10,818 nucleotides of DNA from assembly GCA_016212785.1 (NCBI GenBank), contig JACRDW010000039.1, forward strand, positions 1 through 10,818, given 5' to 3'. The stretch comes from Methanobacteriota archaeon (GTDB lineage: Archaea; Hydrothermarchaeota; Hydrothermarchaeia; Hydrothermarchaeales; JACRDW01). Below are positions 1 to 6,106 of this stretch, one piece after another. Below the pieces are notes generated by a model. That model did not search any database. It was not told where the DNA came from and saw only the letters and a program-made list of their open reading frames with translations. Numbering within the stretch: position 1 is the first letter of the stretch; the number at the start of each line of letters is the position of its first letter. A program made the translations under genes and the position numbers.

Positions 1-192
1 CATCGCAGCGTATGCAGGGCGCTTGATGTCCCTGCCCGAGTAGCCGTCGTCTATATATTCCTTGTATATGCTCCACCCTCTTGCCTCGCAGTAGCTGCGC
101 AGCCTCTCAATTTGCGCATCCAGGGAAAAGCCTTCTTTCGCTTGGTCTTCTGTCGAGACCCTTGCGTATATAGCAATGGTGTCCTGTTTCAT
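1..192 (-). CDS. Serine site-specific recombinase (resolvase/invertase family), N-terminal part, cut by the window edge
   Basis: The minus strand from the ATG at 192-190 stays open to the left edge, giving 64 residues that begin MKQDTIAIYARVSTEDQ. The YARVST..Q motif is the catalytic signature of serine recombinases; the serine at residue 13 would be the nucleophile that forms the 5'-phosphoserine link to DNA. A later stretch, DDGYSGRDIKRPAY, matches the pattern (GxSG..RP) typical of large serine recombinases and resolvases. A GGGGTGA ribosome-binding match lies 7 bases before the ATG, inside the end of the upstream winged-helix gene, whose stop is only three bases away, so the two are probably one transcript. 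The C-terminal part, which would separate a small resolvase from a large integrase or transposase, is outside the window. The family call is firm; the subfamily and the mobile element it serves are unknown. Confidence 0.9.
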   Translation of the reverse strand, partial: MKQDTIAIYARVSTEDQAKEGFSLDAQIERLRSYCEARGWSIYKEYIDDGYSGRDIKRPAYAAM

Positions 193-195
193 TTC

Positions 196-747
196 TCAGT
201 CACCCCAGCGCAAGCTGGGCGCAATGGTATAGCGACTTGCTCTCGCAAGCGCAAGTTCAATTTCCCGAATAAGCAGGGCGACTTCTTTCTTGAGCTTCTT
301 CCCCTCCCTGTCCTTGGGCCTGAGCCTCGAGTTCAGTGCCTTAAATCTGCCGGCAAGTCTGGAATATTTTGCAGCCTGTTTAGGACCGATTTTTTTCGAT
401 TTTATTCTCTCTAAAATGGAGCTCAGAGAGGCAGCATATTTCTGTAATCTTTCATCGGTAGGGGTTTTTTTATCCACGTTTTTTACTTGCCTGCTTTTGA
501 GAGTTGCCGAGAAATCCCGCAGCAGACCTGCAAGTTTTTTACCTTTTTCAGTCAGCGCCACATACCTTGTTCGCCCTTTTTTATTGGATTTCACTATCTT
601 GGACCCCTCCATCTCCTTTACGAGGTTGAAGATGTGCGCATACGTGCCCTCTATATCGCTTGCGATCTGGGATATGTGCTGCTTGTCCGCAGATGCTAGC
701 GAAAGTAGAATTTGCTTCCCTCTTTCCTGAAAAAATATATCTTTCAT
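196..747 (-). CDS. Winged helix-turn-helix transcriptional regulator (MarR/ArsR-like)
   Basis: A 183-residue basic protein. Residues 1-80 look like a winged helix: a short N-terminal helix, a helix-turn-helix around residues 22-48 (HISQIASDIEGTYAHIFNLV), then a wing (KSNKKGRTRYVALTEKG). The remainder is lysine/arginine-rich and predicted helical, perhaps for dimerisation. I chose the ATG at 747 rather than an earlier in-frame ATG at 822, because a TATA-like TTTAAATA sits about 26-33 bases upstream, which fits a leaderless archaeal message, and because the extra 25 residues are low-complexity and span that promoter. The recombinase follows after three bases, suggesting the regulator controls it or is carried on the same element. 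The last 18 or so codons overlap two perfect short hairpins (204-219 and 236-249) that resemble intergenic repeats elsewhere in the window, so the C-terminal tail may be a late addition. Its ligand and targets are unknown. Confidence 0.75.
   Translation of the reverse strand: MKDIFFQERGKQILLSLASADKQHISQIASDIEGTYAHIFNLVKEMEGSKIVKSNKKGRTRYVALTEKGKKLAGLLRDFSATLKSRQVKNVDKKTPTDERLQKYAASLSSILERIKSKKIGPKQAAKYSRLAGRFKALNSRLRPKDREGKKLKKEVALLIREIELALARASRYTIAPSLRWGD
204..249. repeat. Composite hairpin repeat, copy A, inside the end of the winged-helix gene
   Basis: Two perfect hairpins, CCCAGC-GCAA-GCTGGG (204-219) and CTTGC-TCTC-GCAAG (236-249), lie 16 bases apart. Copy C has the same two stems 15 or so bases apart in the same order (CCCAAC-GTAA-GCTGGG then CTTGC-TCAC-GCAAG). 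Here they encode the last residues of the winged-helix protein. Confidence 0.55.
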
Positions 748-772
748 AATATATTTTAAATAATATAGTACA

Positions 773-780
773 TATTTAAA
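773..780 (-). promoter_or_regulatory. TATA box for the winged-helix/recombinase operon
   Basis: The minus strand reads TTTAAATA here, 26-33 bases before the ATG at 747. A start of transcription about 25 bases downstream would fall almost on the ATG, so the message is probably leaderless. This is inferred from spacing. Confidence 0.5.
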
Positions 781-794
781 GCTTTCGATGGGAA

Positions 795-826
795 ATTTTA
801 CAAAAACGTTTGCAAAATGCAAAAAG
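795..826 (-). terminator. T-rich probable transcription stop after trpB
   Basis: Directly after the trpB stop codon the minus strand carries several T runs (TTTTT, TTTT, TTTTT, then TTT) within 32 bases. Archaeal RNA polymerase stops at such T-rich tracts without needing a hairpin. The tract also holds a near-tandem TTTTGCATTTTGC. It lies just upstream of the winged-helix promoter, so it would insulate that operon. Confidence 0.45.
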
Positions 827-2134
827 CTACGGCTTCAGCTTACCTTCCAGGTAATCGCTGTAGCCCTGCAGGTCGAGCAGACCGTGGCCTGAGAAGTTGA
901 ATGCTATGACTTTCCTCTCTCCTGTTTTCTTAGCCTTTAACGCCTCGTCAATCACCGCTTTTATCGCATGGCTGGTCTCCGGCGCAGGACATATTCCCTC
1001 TATTTTTGTGAAAATCACCCCTGCTTCAAAGGCTTCTACCTGATTGTATGCTACTGCTTCTACTATCCTCTTGTTCACCAGCAGGCAAAGCGAGGGCGCG
1101 TCGCCGTGGTAGCGCAGGCCGCCTGCATGTATTGGCGGAGGAATAAAATCATGACCCACTGTGTACATCTTTATCAATGGCGTTAGTCCGGCTGTATCGC
1201 CGAAATCGTATTCGTACTCTCCTTTGGTCAGGGAAGGACAGGATACCGGCTCAACCCCTACGAATCTCGTCCCGTCGCTCTCTTTTCTCAGTTTTTTTCC
1301 AAGCATCGGATACATGAAACCAGAGAAGTTCGAGCCTCCTCCGACACAGCCTATCATCACGTCAGGCGTAGCGTCTATTTTTTCGAACTGCGCAATTACC
1401 TCCTGACCAACAACGGTCTGGTGCAGGAGCACGTGGTTGAGCACAGAGCCCAAGGAATATTTGGTCTTCTCGTCTTTTGCAGCAGTCTCGATAGCCTCGC
1501 TTATTGCAACTCCAAGGGAGCCTGAATGCTCAGGGTTTTGCGCAAGTATTTTCCTTCCTACTTCAGTTTCCTTAGAGGGCGAGGCGAGCACTTTTGAGCC
1601 GTACAATTCCATGAGTATGCGCCTGTAGGGCTTCTGGTTGTAGCTTACCCTGACCATGAATACGATGCATTTCAATCCGAACAAAGCGCAGCCCAGAGAT
1701 AACGCAGAGCCCCACTGCCCTGCTCCGGTTTCTGTCGCAAGCCTCTCCACCCCTTCTTTTTTGTTGTAGTAAGCCTGAGCAATCGCTGTATTCGGCTTGT
1801 GCGAGCCGGCGAACGAAACGTCCTCTCTCTTGTAGTATATCTTCGCAGGGGTGTTGAGGTATTTCTCAAGCCGCCTCGCCCTGTACAGCGGAGTAGGCCT
1901 CCCAACTCTGTAGTAAGCCTCCAGGACTTCTTCCGGTATGCTTATATACCTCTCCTGACTCACCTCCTGCTTTATAAGCTCCATCGGAAAAATAGGAGCC
2001 AGGTCCTGCGGCCCGACCGGCTGCTTCGTAGCAGGATGCAGCGGCGGCAGCAGAGGCTCCGGCAAATCAGGCAGAATATTGTACCATTTCTTCGGCATAT
2101 CCTCCATATCTAATAAAACCTTTATTTCCTCCAT
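827..2134 (-). CDS. trpB: Tryptophan synthase beta chain, TrpB2 type
   Basis: A 435-residue PLP enzyme that joins indole and L-serine to make tryptophan. The N-terminal extension ([21 protein letters not shown]) and the length mark the TrpB2 branch rather than the roughly 400-residue TrpB1. The PLP-binding lysine is K113 in GSHKPNTA, the catalytic glutamate is E135 in [10 protein letters not shown], the phosphate loop is GGGSN at 265-269, and [11 protein letters not shown] near the C-terminus closes the cofactor site. All key residues are present, so it should be active. The ATG at 2134 is preceded by a strong GGAGGT five bases upstream. No trpA or other trp gene is next to it; TrpB2 enzymes often stand alone and are thought to salvage free indole or act on serine. 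It is divergent from the CBS-domain gene, with a perfect palindrome (2150-2168) between its TATA box and its start. Confidence 0.95.
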   Translation of the reverse strand: MEEIKVLLDMEDMPKKWYNILPDLPEPLLPPLHPATKQPVGPQDLAPIFPMELIKQEVSQERYISIPEEVLEAYYRVGRPTPLYRARRLEKYLNTPAKIYYKREDVSFAGSHKPNTAIAQAYYNKKEGVERLATETGAGQWGSALSLGCALFGLKCIVFMVRVSYNQKPYRRILMELYGSKVLASPSKETEVGRKILAQNPEHSGSLGVAISEAIETAAKDEKTKYSLGSVLNHVLLHQTVVGQEVIAQFEKIDATPDVMIGCVGGGSNFSGFMYPMLGKKLRKESDGTRFVGVEPVSCPSLTKGEYEYDFGDTAGLTPLIKMYTVGHDFIPPPIHAGGLRYHGDAPSLCLLVNKRIVEAVAYNQVEAFEAGVIFTKIEGICPAPETSHAIKAVIDEALKAKKTGERKVIAFNFSGHGLLDLQGYSDYLEGKLKP

Positions 2135-2139
2135 GTCCT

Positions 2140-2145
2140 ACCTCC
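2140..2145 (-). promoter_or_regulatory. Strong ribosome-binding site of trpB
   Basis: The minus strand reads GGAGGT five bases before the ATG at 2134. It fixes the chosen start and is the clearest Shine-Dalgarno match in the window, whereas several neighbouring genes look leaderless. Confidence 0.75.
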
Positions 2146-2149
2146 TTTC

Positions 2150-2168
2150 ATTTTGCGTATCGCAAAAT
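2150..2168. promoter_or_regulatory. Palindromic candidate operator in the trpB/CBS divergent promoter
   Basis: ATTTTGCGTATCGCAAAAT is a perfect inverted repeat with 8-base arms and a 3-base centre. It sits between the shared TATA-like tract and the trpB ribosome-binding site, over the expected trpB transcription start. In archaea that is a common position for a repressor site. No regulator can be named; it does not resemble the TGTACA-type boxes described for TrpY. Confidence 0.45.
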
Positions 2169-2171
2169 TAG

Positions 2172-2183
2172 TATATATAAATA
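2172..2183. promoter_or_regulatory. Shared TATA-like tract between trpB and the CBS-domain gene
   Basis: TATATATAAATA on the plus strand (TATTTATATATA on the minus strand) can serve both directions. It lies 38-49 bases before the trpB ATG and 25-36 bases before an in-frame GTG (2208) of the CBS gene. A second A/T-rich tract (about 2188-2199) could be an alternative box for trpB. Confidence 0.5.
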
Positions 2184-2222
2184 CCGCTAAAAATATAAGC
2201 AAAGAAAGTGAGAATAAATCAC

Positions 2223-2624
2223 ATGAAAAAAGTTAAAGACGTAATGACCAAGAACGTAAAGACGATAAGCCCTTCTGCTACGATGGTAGAGGCGGCACGG
2301 GTCATGAAGAAAAACAGAATAGGCTGCCTCGTTGTGGTAGAAGGCAACAAACCTATCGGAATAATAACAGAGAGAGACATAGCCTACAAGATAGTTGCTG
2401 AAGAAAAGAGCGGCGGCACGACTGTAAGAGAGGTAATGACCAGAGATCTGAAAACCATAGACAAAGAAAAAACCATGAAAGACGCTGTGAGAATAATGGC
2501 AGCCCATGTTATCAGAAGGCTGCCGGTAGTTGAAAACAAAGAGCTGATTGGAATAATAACGCTGGAAGACTTAATAAAAGCTGAAAAGATTGGCGAGGAC
2601 ACGCAGCTTTACTCCTATACTTAA
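2223..2624 (+). CDS. Two-CBS-domain protein
   Basis: A 133-residue protein made almost wholly of two CBS motifs: residues 1-57 (KDVMTKNVKTI ... GIITERDIA) and 66-122 (REVMTRDLKTI ... RRLPVVENKELIGIITLEDL). Paired CBS motifs form a Bateman module that usually binds adenine nucleotides or SAM and reports cell energy or cofactor state to a partner. There is no fused enzyme or DNA-binding domain, so the partner is not visible. I chose the ATG at 2223 because homologues generally begin just before the KDVM stretch; a GTG at 2208 (five more residues) lies about 25 bases after the TATA tract and would give a near-leaderless message. Its TAA overlaps the stop codon of valS on the other strand. It is divergent from trpB, and no functional link to trpB can be shown. 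Confidence 0.9.
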   Translation: MKKVKDVMTKNVKTISPSATMVEAARVMKKNRIGCLVVVEGNKPIGIITERDIAYKIVAEEKSGGTTVREVMTRDLKTIDKEKTMKDAVRIMAAHVIRRLPVVENKELIGIITLEDLIKAEKIGEDTQLYSYT

Positions 2625-4996
2625 AAAATCAGTTTGAGCCTATCCCCAAATTTTACTTTCTTGATTCCATGAGCTTCAGCCAAATCTTTTTCTATCTCCT
2701 TAAACTTTTCCAGAAGCTCAGCCTCTTTTATTTCGCCTTTAAGGCTCATTCCTCTCTCTTTTTTTGCCTTCCAAATCTGGCTGTTGAGCTCGCTTATTTC
2801 GTTCGTGGAGAAGCTAACCTCAAACTCTCTTTCAACTTTCGGAAATTCTGAGAAGTGCACGTCTTTGTTGTATAATTCTTTGTATATCCTGTACGTCATT
2901 AGAGGGATTACCGGAGCCAGCAGCCTGAGTATAACTTCCAGGCAGTAGTGCAGCGCATATAATGCGCCATTCTGCTCGGCTTTGCTGAAGTTTTTTTCTC
3001 CATTGTACGCCCTGTTTTTGACCAGCTCCAGATAGTGCGAAGCAAAGGTTTCCCATATAAAGTGCTTTATTAAAATAGCTGGAGTATGGAAGTTGTATTC
3101 CTCATAGCCTTTCCTCGCTATTTTTATTAGTTCGTTGACCTCCTGCATTATCCACTTGTCGAGCGCGGTGAGCTCGAATTTGCCATCGGCTTTCGGGAAC
3201 ATTGATATAAACCTCGCGACGTTCCAGAGCTTGGTTATGGTTTTTCCTGCGCCCTCGATTCTTTCGAGTGAGCACCTGAAATCAGTTTTGGCAAGGTTGC
3301 CCTCGATGGCGCACCACAGACGGAAAGGCTCTGCCCCTAATTTGTCGAGAATGTCCCTCGGGTCTATCACATTTCCCCTCGATTTTGACATTTTATGTCC
3401 TTCTTCATCGACAATGTGGAAGTTTATCCACACGTCCTTGAAAATGCATTTCCCTGTTAGAAGGTAGTCTTTCAATACCGTGTAGTAGAGCCAGGTTCTG
3501 ACGATTTCCTTTCCCTGCGGGCGCAGGCTGCACGGCGAATTCTTCTCGAAGAATTTATTGTCGCTGGAATATTTCAGGATATAAAGAGGAGTTATCGAGC
3601 TGTCGAACCATGTGTCGAAAACTCTTTCCTCGCCTTTAAACTCGTTTGCGCCGCACTTTGGGCAGCGCTTTATCGGAGGCTTCTCTCTCCAGGGCTGGTA
3701 GTATCTGCCTTTGGGGGGAAGTATTACTTCGCTGCAGTTTTTGCAGTACCAGAGCGGAATTTCGGTTGCGTAGTACCTTCTTCTCGATATGGGCCAGTCA
3801 ATGCTCACAGAATCTATCCAGTTCACCAGAATCTGCTTAGACTCCAGCGCAAAGAAGCTCATCTGGTCTGCGAGCTCCTTCATCTCGTCCTTGAACTCAA
3901 CCTGCTTTAAATAAAACTCCGGCATCGCTATGAATTCTATCGCGTCCTTGCTCCTCTCGCAAATCGGCGTCCGGTGCATTATTTTTTTCTGCCTTACGAA
4001 CAAGTTTTCCTCCCTCAGCTTCTGCACCATTTTCTCTCTTGCTTCTGCAACTTTGAGACCTTTCAAAAAGCCGGCGTGCTCGTTCATGGTTCCATCTGCA
4101 TTTATCGCAATCGTCGGCTGGAGATTCATTTCCCTGAAGAACCTTATGTCGCTTGTATCGCCTGCGGAGCACATCATAACTAAACCCGTGCCTTTTTCCA
4201 TCTCAGCCATTGGATGTGCCCTTATGGGAACCTCTTTGTTAAATATTGGTGTAATTGCGGTCTTTCCATCTAAATGCTTATATCGTTCGTCTTCTGGATT
4301 GAAAATCACCATTCCGCAGGTGCACACCAATTCGGGTCTCGTCGTGCCTATGATAATCTCTTCCCCGGTCTCCTTTACTTTAAAAATTATGTCGTTGAAG
4401 GTAGTGAGCAAATCTTCATATTCTATCTCTGCATCCGCAATCGTCGTCCTGCAGCCCGGGCAGTAGTTGTTTATTCTCTCGTCCTGGTAGATGAGCCCCT
4501 TATTCCAAAGGTCGATGAAGGTTTCCTGCGTAAGGGCGCGATAATCTGGAGAATCTGTCAGGTAAACCTCGCCTATGCCTGTGCCTATTTTACTTGAGTT
4601 AAATCCTATGCCGAGTCTCAAAAAAGACTCAGCCGAGGCGAGGCTGCTCTCCTCCAAAACAATGTTGCACTTCTTAATGAATTCCTCCCTCGAAACCTCG
4701 TTCAGCTTTATGTTGAACCTCTGCTCTGCTGCCATTTCTATCGGCAGTCCGTTCCTGTCTAGGCCCAGGGGAAACAGGACGTTATAGCCTATCATTCTCC
4801 TGAACCTTGCGAACATGTCCATGAGAACGTAGGTGGTGGCTTGACCAACGTGTACAGGGGTATTCACGTAAGGGGGCGGGGTGTCTATGGAATAAACAGG
4901 TTTATCGCTCTTTTTAAACCTGTAAACTTCCTTGTCCTTCCATTCTTCGTAAATCTCTTTCTCGATTTCCTTGCTCCATCTCTTTTCTTTCAGCAT
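2621..4996 (-). CDS. valS: Valyl-tRNA synthetase
   Basis: A 791-residue class I synthetase that charges tRNA-Val. The Rossmann signature is PPPYVNTPVHVGQ (residues 40-52), and the second signature KMSKS is at 535-539. An editing (CP1) domain lies about 195-345, with GTTRPE at 217-222 and SAGDTSD near 278. Zinc-knuckle pairs are CPGC (179-182), CKNC (418-421) and CPKC (445-448). DTWFDSS at 461-467 and a helical anticodon-binding region (about 600-730) complete it. The overall match is to archaeal ValRS rather than IleRS, seen in GMVIFNPEDERYKHLDGKTA and the CISR-like PISRRRYYATEIPLWYC. The last residue of the HIGH box is glutamine instead of histidine (H49-V-G-Q52). Its ATG overlaps the stop of the upstream hydrolase (ATGCTGA), with an AAGGA ribosome site just ahead, so translation is probably coupled. 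Its stop overlaps the CBS gene stop tail to tail. Confidence 0.95.
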   Translation of the reverse strand: MLKEKRWSKEIEKEIYEEWKDKEVYRFKKSDKPVYSIDTPPPYVNTPVHVGQATTYVLMDMFARFRRMIGYNVLFPLGLDRNGLPIEMAAEQRFNIKLNEVSREEFIKKCNIVLEESSLASAESFLRLGIGFNSSKIGTGIGEVYLTDSPDYRALTQETFIDLWNKGLIYQDERINNYCPGCRTTIADAEIEYEDLLTTFNDIIFKVKETGEEIIIGTTRPELVCTCGMVIFNPEDERYKHLDGKTAITPIFNKEVPIRAHPMAEMEKGTGLVMMCSAGDTSDIRFFREMNLQPTIAINADGTMNEHAGFLKGLKVAEAREKMVQKLREENLFVRQKKIMHRTPICERSKDAIEFIAMPEFYLKQVEFKDEMKELADQMSFFALESKQILVNWIDSVSIDWPISRRRYYATEIPLWYCKNCSEVILPPKGRYYQPWREKPPIKRCPKCGANEFKGEERVFDTWFDSSITPLYILKYSSDNKFFEKNSPCSLRPQGKEIVRTWLYYTVLKDYLLTGKCIFKDVWINFHIVDEEGHKMSKSRGNVIDPRDILDKLGAEPFRLWCAIEGNLAKTDFRCSLERIEGAGKTITKLWNVARFISMFPKADGKFELTALDKWIMQEVNELIKIARKGYEEYNFHTPAILIKHFIWETFASHYLELVKNRAYNGEKNFSKAEQNGALYALHYCLEVILRLLAPVIPLMTYRIYKELYNKDVHFSEFPKVEREFEVSFSTNEISELNSQIWKAKKERGMSLKGEIKEAELLEKFKEIEKDLAEAHGIKKVKFGDRLKLIF

Positions 4997-5766
4997 TTTA
5001 TCCTTCCTTCAGATATCGCTACTCTGGCTCCGTCCTTTGCAGATATCGTTCTAATTCCGGTTTCCTTCTCAGCTCTTCTCGCTTCCGCATTCGCAATTCC
5101 GAGCATCTTCATCCCAAAGTGATTTAGTATCGCTAGTTCAGGCTTGACTTCCCTTATAATTTTTATCGCATCGTCAACGCAGAGATGCCAGGGTATCCTG
5201 TCACTTTTAGGTCTGATTGCGTTCAGAATCATAATCCTCGAGCCGCTGTAATGCTTTGAAATTCCCTCGAAGTACTCTGTATCAGAGGTGTACGTCAAAA
5301 TTCCACACTCCGTGTGGAATTTTAAACCGACTGTGGTGGAGTCAGAATGCCTTGTAGGCAGAGCTTCCACTTTTATGTCATATATGTTAGATTCTTCTCC
5401 CGGCTTCAGTATTTCAAGCTTTCTTATTTTAGATTGGTGATACCTCGAAATTGCAGGCCCCAGGTTGTCCTTTCCTACTAAAACGCTTTCGCTGCACGCA
5501 AGTACTCCTTTCTGTTTGGTCATGCCGTGCGTCATTGCCTCGATCAGCACTTCTGCGTCGGTGTAGTGGTCGGGATGGCAGTGCGAAATGAGCATCGCGT
5601 CCGTGGACAGCGGGGATATGTTTGCTTTCTGTAGAGCTACGAGCGCTCCGGGACCAGGGTCTATGTGCATATTTTTCGAGGCATGTATTCTGAAGCCTCC
5701 AGTATTTATTTTCTGGGTAATGGTAACCCACCTTCCACCTCCGGTTCCTAAGAAGATTATCTCCAC
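4990..5766 (-). CDS. Metallo-beta-lactamase-fold hydrolase
   Basis: A 258-residue metal-dependent hydrolase. The ligand set is complete: HCHPDH at residues 62-67, H140 (TRHSDSTTVG), D162 (YTSDTEY) and H216 (LNHFG), as expected for a two-zinc site. The opening LGTGGGRW and the general plan resemble PhnP- and RNase Z-like branches of the superfamily, but I see nothing that fixes the substrate. The start is a GTG at 5766, with GGTGAT ending three bases upstream, a good archaeal ribosome site. A TATA-like TTTATTTAA lies 30-38 bases before it. The stop overlaps the valS ATG, so the two form an operon with the hydrolase first. A nucleic-acid or nucleotide phosphodiester substrate is a guess from family and context only. 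Confidence 0.85.
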   Translation of the reverse strand: MEIIFLGTGGGRWVTITQKINTGGFRIHASKNMHIDPGPGALVALQKANISPLSTDAMLISHCHPDHYTDAEVLIEAMTHGMTKQKGVLACSESVLVGKDNLGPAISRYHQSKIRKLEILKPGEESNIYDIKVEALPTRHSDSTTVGLKFHTECGILTYTSDTEYFEGISKHYSGSRIMILNAIRPKSDRIPWHLCVDDAIKIIREVKPELAILNHFGMKMLGIANAEARRAEKETGIRTISAKDGARVAISEGRIKC

Positions 5767-5795
5767 GCTATCACCGAACTTAGTTTAAAAATCGA

Positions 5796-5804
5796 TTAAA
5801 TAAA
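5796..5804 (-). promoter_or_regulatory. TATA box for the hydrolase-valS operon
   Basis: The minus strand reads TTTATTTAA, 30-38 bases before the GTG at 5766. Expected transcription start is near 5770, giving a very short leader that still contains the GGTGAT site. Confidence 0.5.
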
Positions 5805-5821
5805 GCTTTTGTCAGCAGCCT

Positions 5822-5928
5822 CCAGCGACAGCTGGGCGATTTGCCATTGCGCTTCCGATAGGAAGATTGGCGGACATGCCAGCTTCGCTATTGCGGAAAT
5901 CTTGCTCACGCAAGAAAGGCTGGCTATC
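5822..5928. repeat. Composite hairpin repeat, copy B, between the hydrolase promoter and tRNA-Gln
   Basis: Three perfect short hairpins with 4-base loops occur in a row: CCAGC-GACA-GCTGG (5822-5835), CTTCC-GATA-GGAAG (5852-5865, nested in GCCA/TGGC arms) and CTTGC-TCAC-GCAAG (5901-5914). A GCCAGC/GCTGGC pair (5878-5883, 5919-5924) encloses the last one. The 29 bases 5900-5928 recur exactly at 8283-8311. No open frame here looks like a protein. It could be a short non-autonomous element or a structured RNA; the sequence does not decide. Confidence 0.65.
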
Positions 5929-5956
5929 TTGCTACTACTTTCTAAGAAAAGGGTTA

Positions 5957-6029
5957 TAGCCCGGAGAGGATTCGAACCTCTGTCGCAGGCTCCAAAGGCC
6001 CGCATGATTGACCGCTACACCACCGGGCT
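5957..6029 (-). tRNA. trnQ: tRNA-Gln, anticodon TTG
   Basis: The 73-base minus-strand sequence folds as a tRNA: acceptor AGCCCGG/CCGGGCT with discriminator A, a D-arm with three pairs, anticodon stem CGGGC/GCCTG around loop CTTTGGA (anticodon TTG, glutamine), and T-arm AGAGG-TTCGAAT-CCTCT. The A1-U72 first pair is usual for archaeal tRNA-Gln. CCA is not encoded. In archaea this tRNA is first charged with glutamate and then amidated by GatDE; the gatE end lies elsewhere in this window. It begins one base after the tRNA-Ala 3' end, so both must be cut from one precursor. A short T run (minus strand CCCTTTTCTT) follows and may stop transcription. Confidence 0.95.
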
Positions 6030-6030
6030 A

Positions 6031-6102
6031 TGGACCCGTCGGGATTTGAACCCGAGGCCTCCCGCATGCCAAGCGGGCGATCTACCACTGAGCTACGGGC
6101 CC
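6031..6102 (-). tRNA. trnA: tRNA-Ala, anticodon GGC
   Basis: The 72-base minus-strand sequence has acceptor GGGCCCG pairing with CGGGTCC, including the G3-U70 wobble pair that is the identity mark of alanine tRNAs. The anticodon arm is CCCGC-TTGGCAT-GCGGG (anticodon GGC). The T-arm contains GGGTTCAAATCCC and the discriminator is A. No intron and no encoded CCA. It starts four bases after the purF stop codon and ends one base before tRNA-Gln, with no promoter visible between, so it is probably transcribed with purF. Confidence 0.96.
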
Positions 6103-6106
6103 TTTT

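Noticed and set aside
748..822. N-terminal extension of the winged-helix protein from an ATG at 822
   Set aside because: It is A/T-biased, reads through the TATA box, and ends in MKDIFF, which makes a better start at 747.
3930..4466. Plus-strand 178-residue open frame opposite valS
   Set aside because: No recognisable motif, no promoter or ribosome site, and valS is strongly supported on the other strand.
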